Positions 5,795-6,447 of a DNA stretch of 6,447 nt are shown in pieces. The position numbers and the translations under genes are program-made. The notes below the pieces were generated by a model, which saw only the letters and a list, made by a program, of their open reading frames with translations, did not search any database and had not been told where the DNA came from. The stretch is from Flavobacteriaceae bacterium (GTDB lineage Bacteria; Bacteroidota; Bacteroidia; Flavobacteriales; Flavobacteriaceae): positions 1-6,447 of the forward strand of contig JABHGH010000042.1 in assembly GCA_018672145.1 (NCBI GenBank), read 5' to 3'. Every line of letters begins with the position of its first letter. Within the stretch, counting starts at the first letter, position 1.

Positions 5795-6447
5795 CTATTT
5801 TCTAAAAGCCTTTGGTGTCATACCCCTATTTTTTTTAAAAGCTTTTGTGAAATGACTAGAATCTGTAAATCCCATTTTCATTGCTATTTCAGAAAAATTC
5901 AAACTTGTCTGTTTCAATAATCGTTCTGCCATTTTCATTTTGGTTTGTATCACATAATTCTGAATGGATATTCCTGCGTGTTTCTTAATAAAAACGCTCA
6001 CATAGTTTGGTGACATATTGAATTCATCCGCAATAGCAGAAATTTTAATTTTTTCATTATCCAGAACATTCTGTCTTACATAAGTCAATATGGCATTTAC
6101 CTTATCTTTTTCTGTGAATACGATGGTCAGACTATTATTTGAAATATTTCTAGAAATAATCATAAGCAATGCTCCAAACAATTCCAATAAAATAGAACGA
6201 CTATAAGTGGATGGGGCTTTAAATTCCTTTTTAAGAAGTTGAAATAGCTGAAACACACCTTCCCTGTCCTGCTCATTCTTTATTATCGAACCAGGAAGAC
6301 TATTAGCGTGTAAAATAATTGCATCGATTTTCTTTCGCCATTTAAGGTCAGATACGAGTTCTGTCTTTTCAAGAAACAACTGCTCTGTAAACTTAAGATA
6401 GCCAAAAACAGTACGATTGGCAACAACAAACTCGTGTTCATCATCTG
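5795..6447 (-). CDS. AraC-family transcriptional regulator, 5' end beyond the window
   Basis: 216 residues are visible and the frame stays open to the right edge (...DDEHEFVVANRTVFGYLKFTEQ before the internal TTG at 6379), so the N-terminus is missing. The C-terminal 100 residues are a complete AraC/XylS DNA-binding domain with two helix-turn-helix units: IKISAIADEFNMSPNYVSVF and LNFSEIAMKMGFTDSSHFTK, followed by the family signature FKKNRGMTPKAFRK at the end. The partial upstream part would be the end of a cupin-like ligand-sensing domain and a linker helix pair, the usual layout for this family. It should bind DNA as an activator; the ligand cannot be told. It lies upstream of the secreted-protein gene in the same direction but is separated by a terminator, so control of that gene is possible but not shown. 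A start at TTG 6379 would cut the sensor domain and is rejected. Confidence 0.9.
   Translation of the reverse strand, partial: DDEHEFVVANRTVFGYLKFTEQLFLEKTELVSDLKWRKKIDAIILHANSLPGSIIKNEQDREGVFQLFQLLKKEFKAPSTYSRSILLELFGALLMIISRNISNNSLTIVFTEKDKVNAILTYVRQNVLDNEKIKISAIADEFNMSPNYVSVFIKKHAGISIQNYVIQTKMKMAERLLKQTSLNFSEIAMKMGFTDSSHFTKAFKKNRGMTPKAFRK

Overview
The window looks like chromosomal DNA of a marine-type Bacteroidota, most likely class Flavobacteriia. The basis is an AT-rich composition, a cytoplasmic SH3b-NlpC/P60 peptidase beside a PgpH-type 7TM-HD phosphodiesterase, an LVIVD-repeat lipoprotein, little use of Shine-Dalgarno sites, and two exact copies of the Bacteroidota -7 promoter motif TAnnTTTG. 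I assign no species.

Left part (1-2910). The last 13 codons of an unidentified plus-strand gene end at 44, inside an intrinsic terminator (37-64). Tail to tail with it is a minus-strand NlpC/P60 peptidase (70-819), probably a cytoplasmic enzyme of murein-peptide recycling. It is transcribed divergently from a 670-aa membrane HD-domain protein of the PgpH family (898-2910), a predicted c-di-AMP phosphodiesterase. The 78-bp gap between them carries one TATTTTTG box per strand.

Middle (2971-4804). A 434-aa lipoprotein with LVIVD beta-propeller repeats is followed by a 529-bp stretch without an intact gene. That stretch holds copy A of an 81-bp direct repeat, an apparent 3' remnant of a plus-strand protein gene (reading ...FDKNGKITKGGDFGDA..., stop at 4722-4724) and a strong bidirectional terminator (4749-4779).

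Right part (4805-6447). A minus-strand secreted protein of unknown function (261 aa, signal peptide, apparently two alpha-beta halves) lies downstream of a minus-strand AraC-family regulator that runs off the right edge. Copy B of the repeat lies between them, so copies A and B bracket the secreted-protein gene in direct orientation. On the minus strand each copy is a textbook intrinsic terminator (14-bp stem including three G-U pairs, then seven U). On the plus strand each contains AGGAG followed by an ATG that opens a short reading frame, with gap-free alignment between the copies. This bracketed repeat and the gene remnant are the least explained parts of the window.
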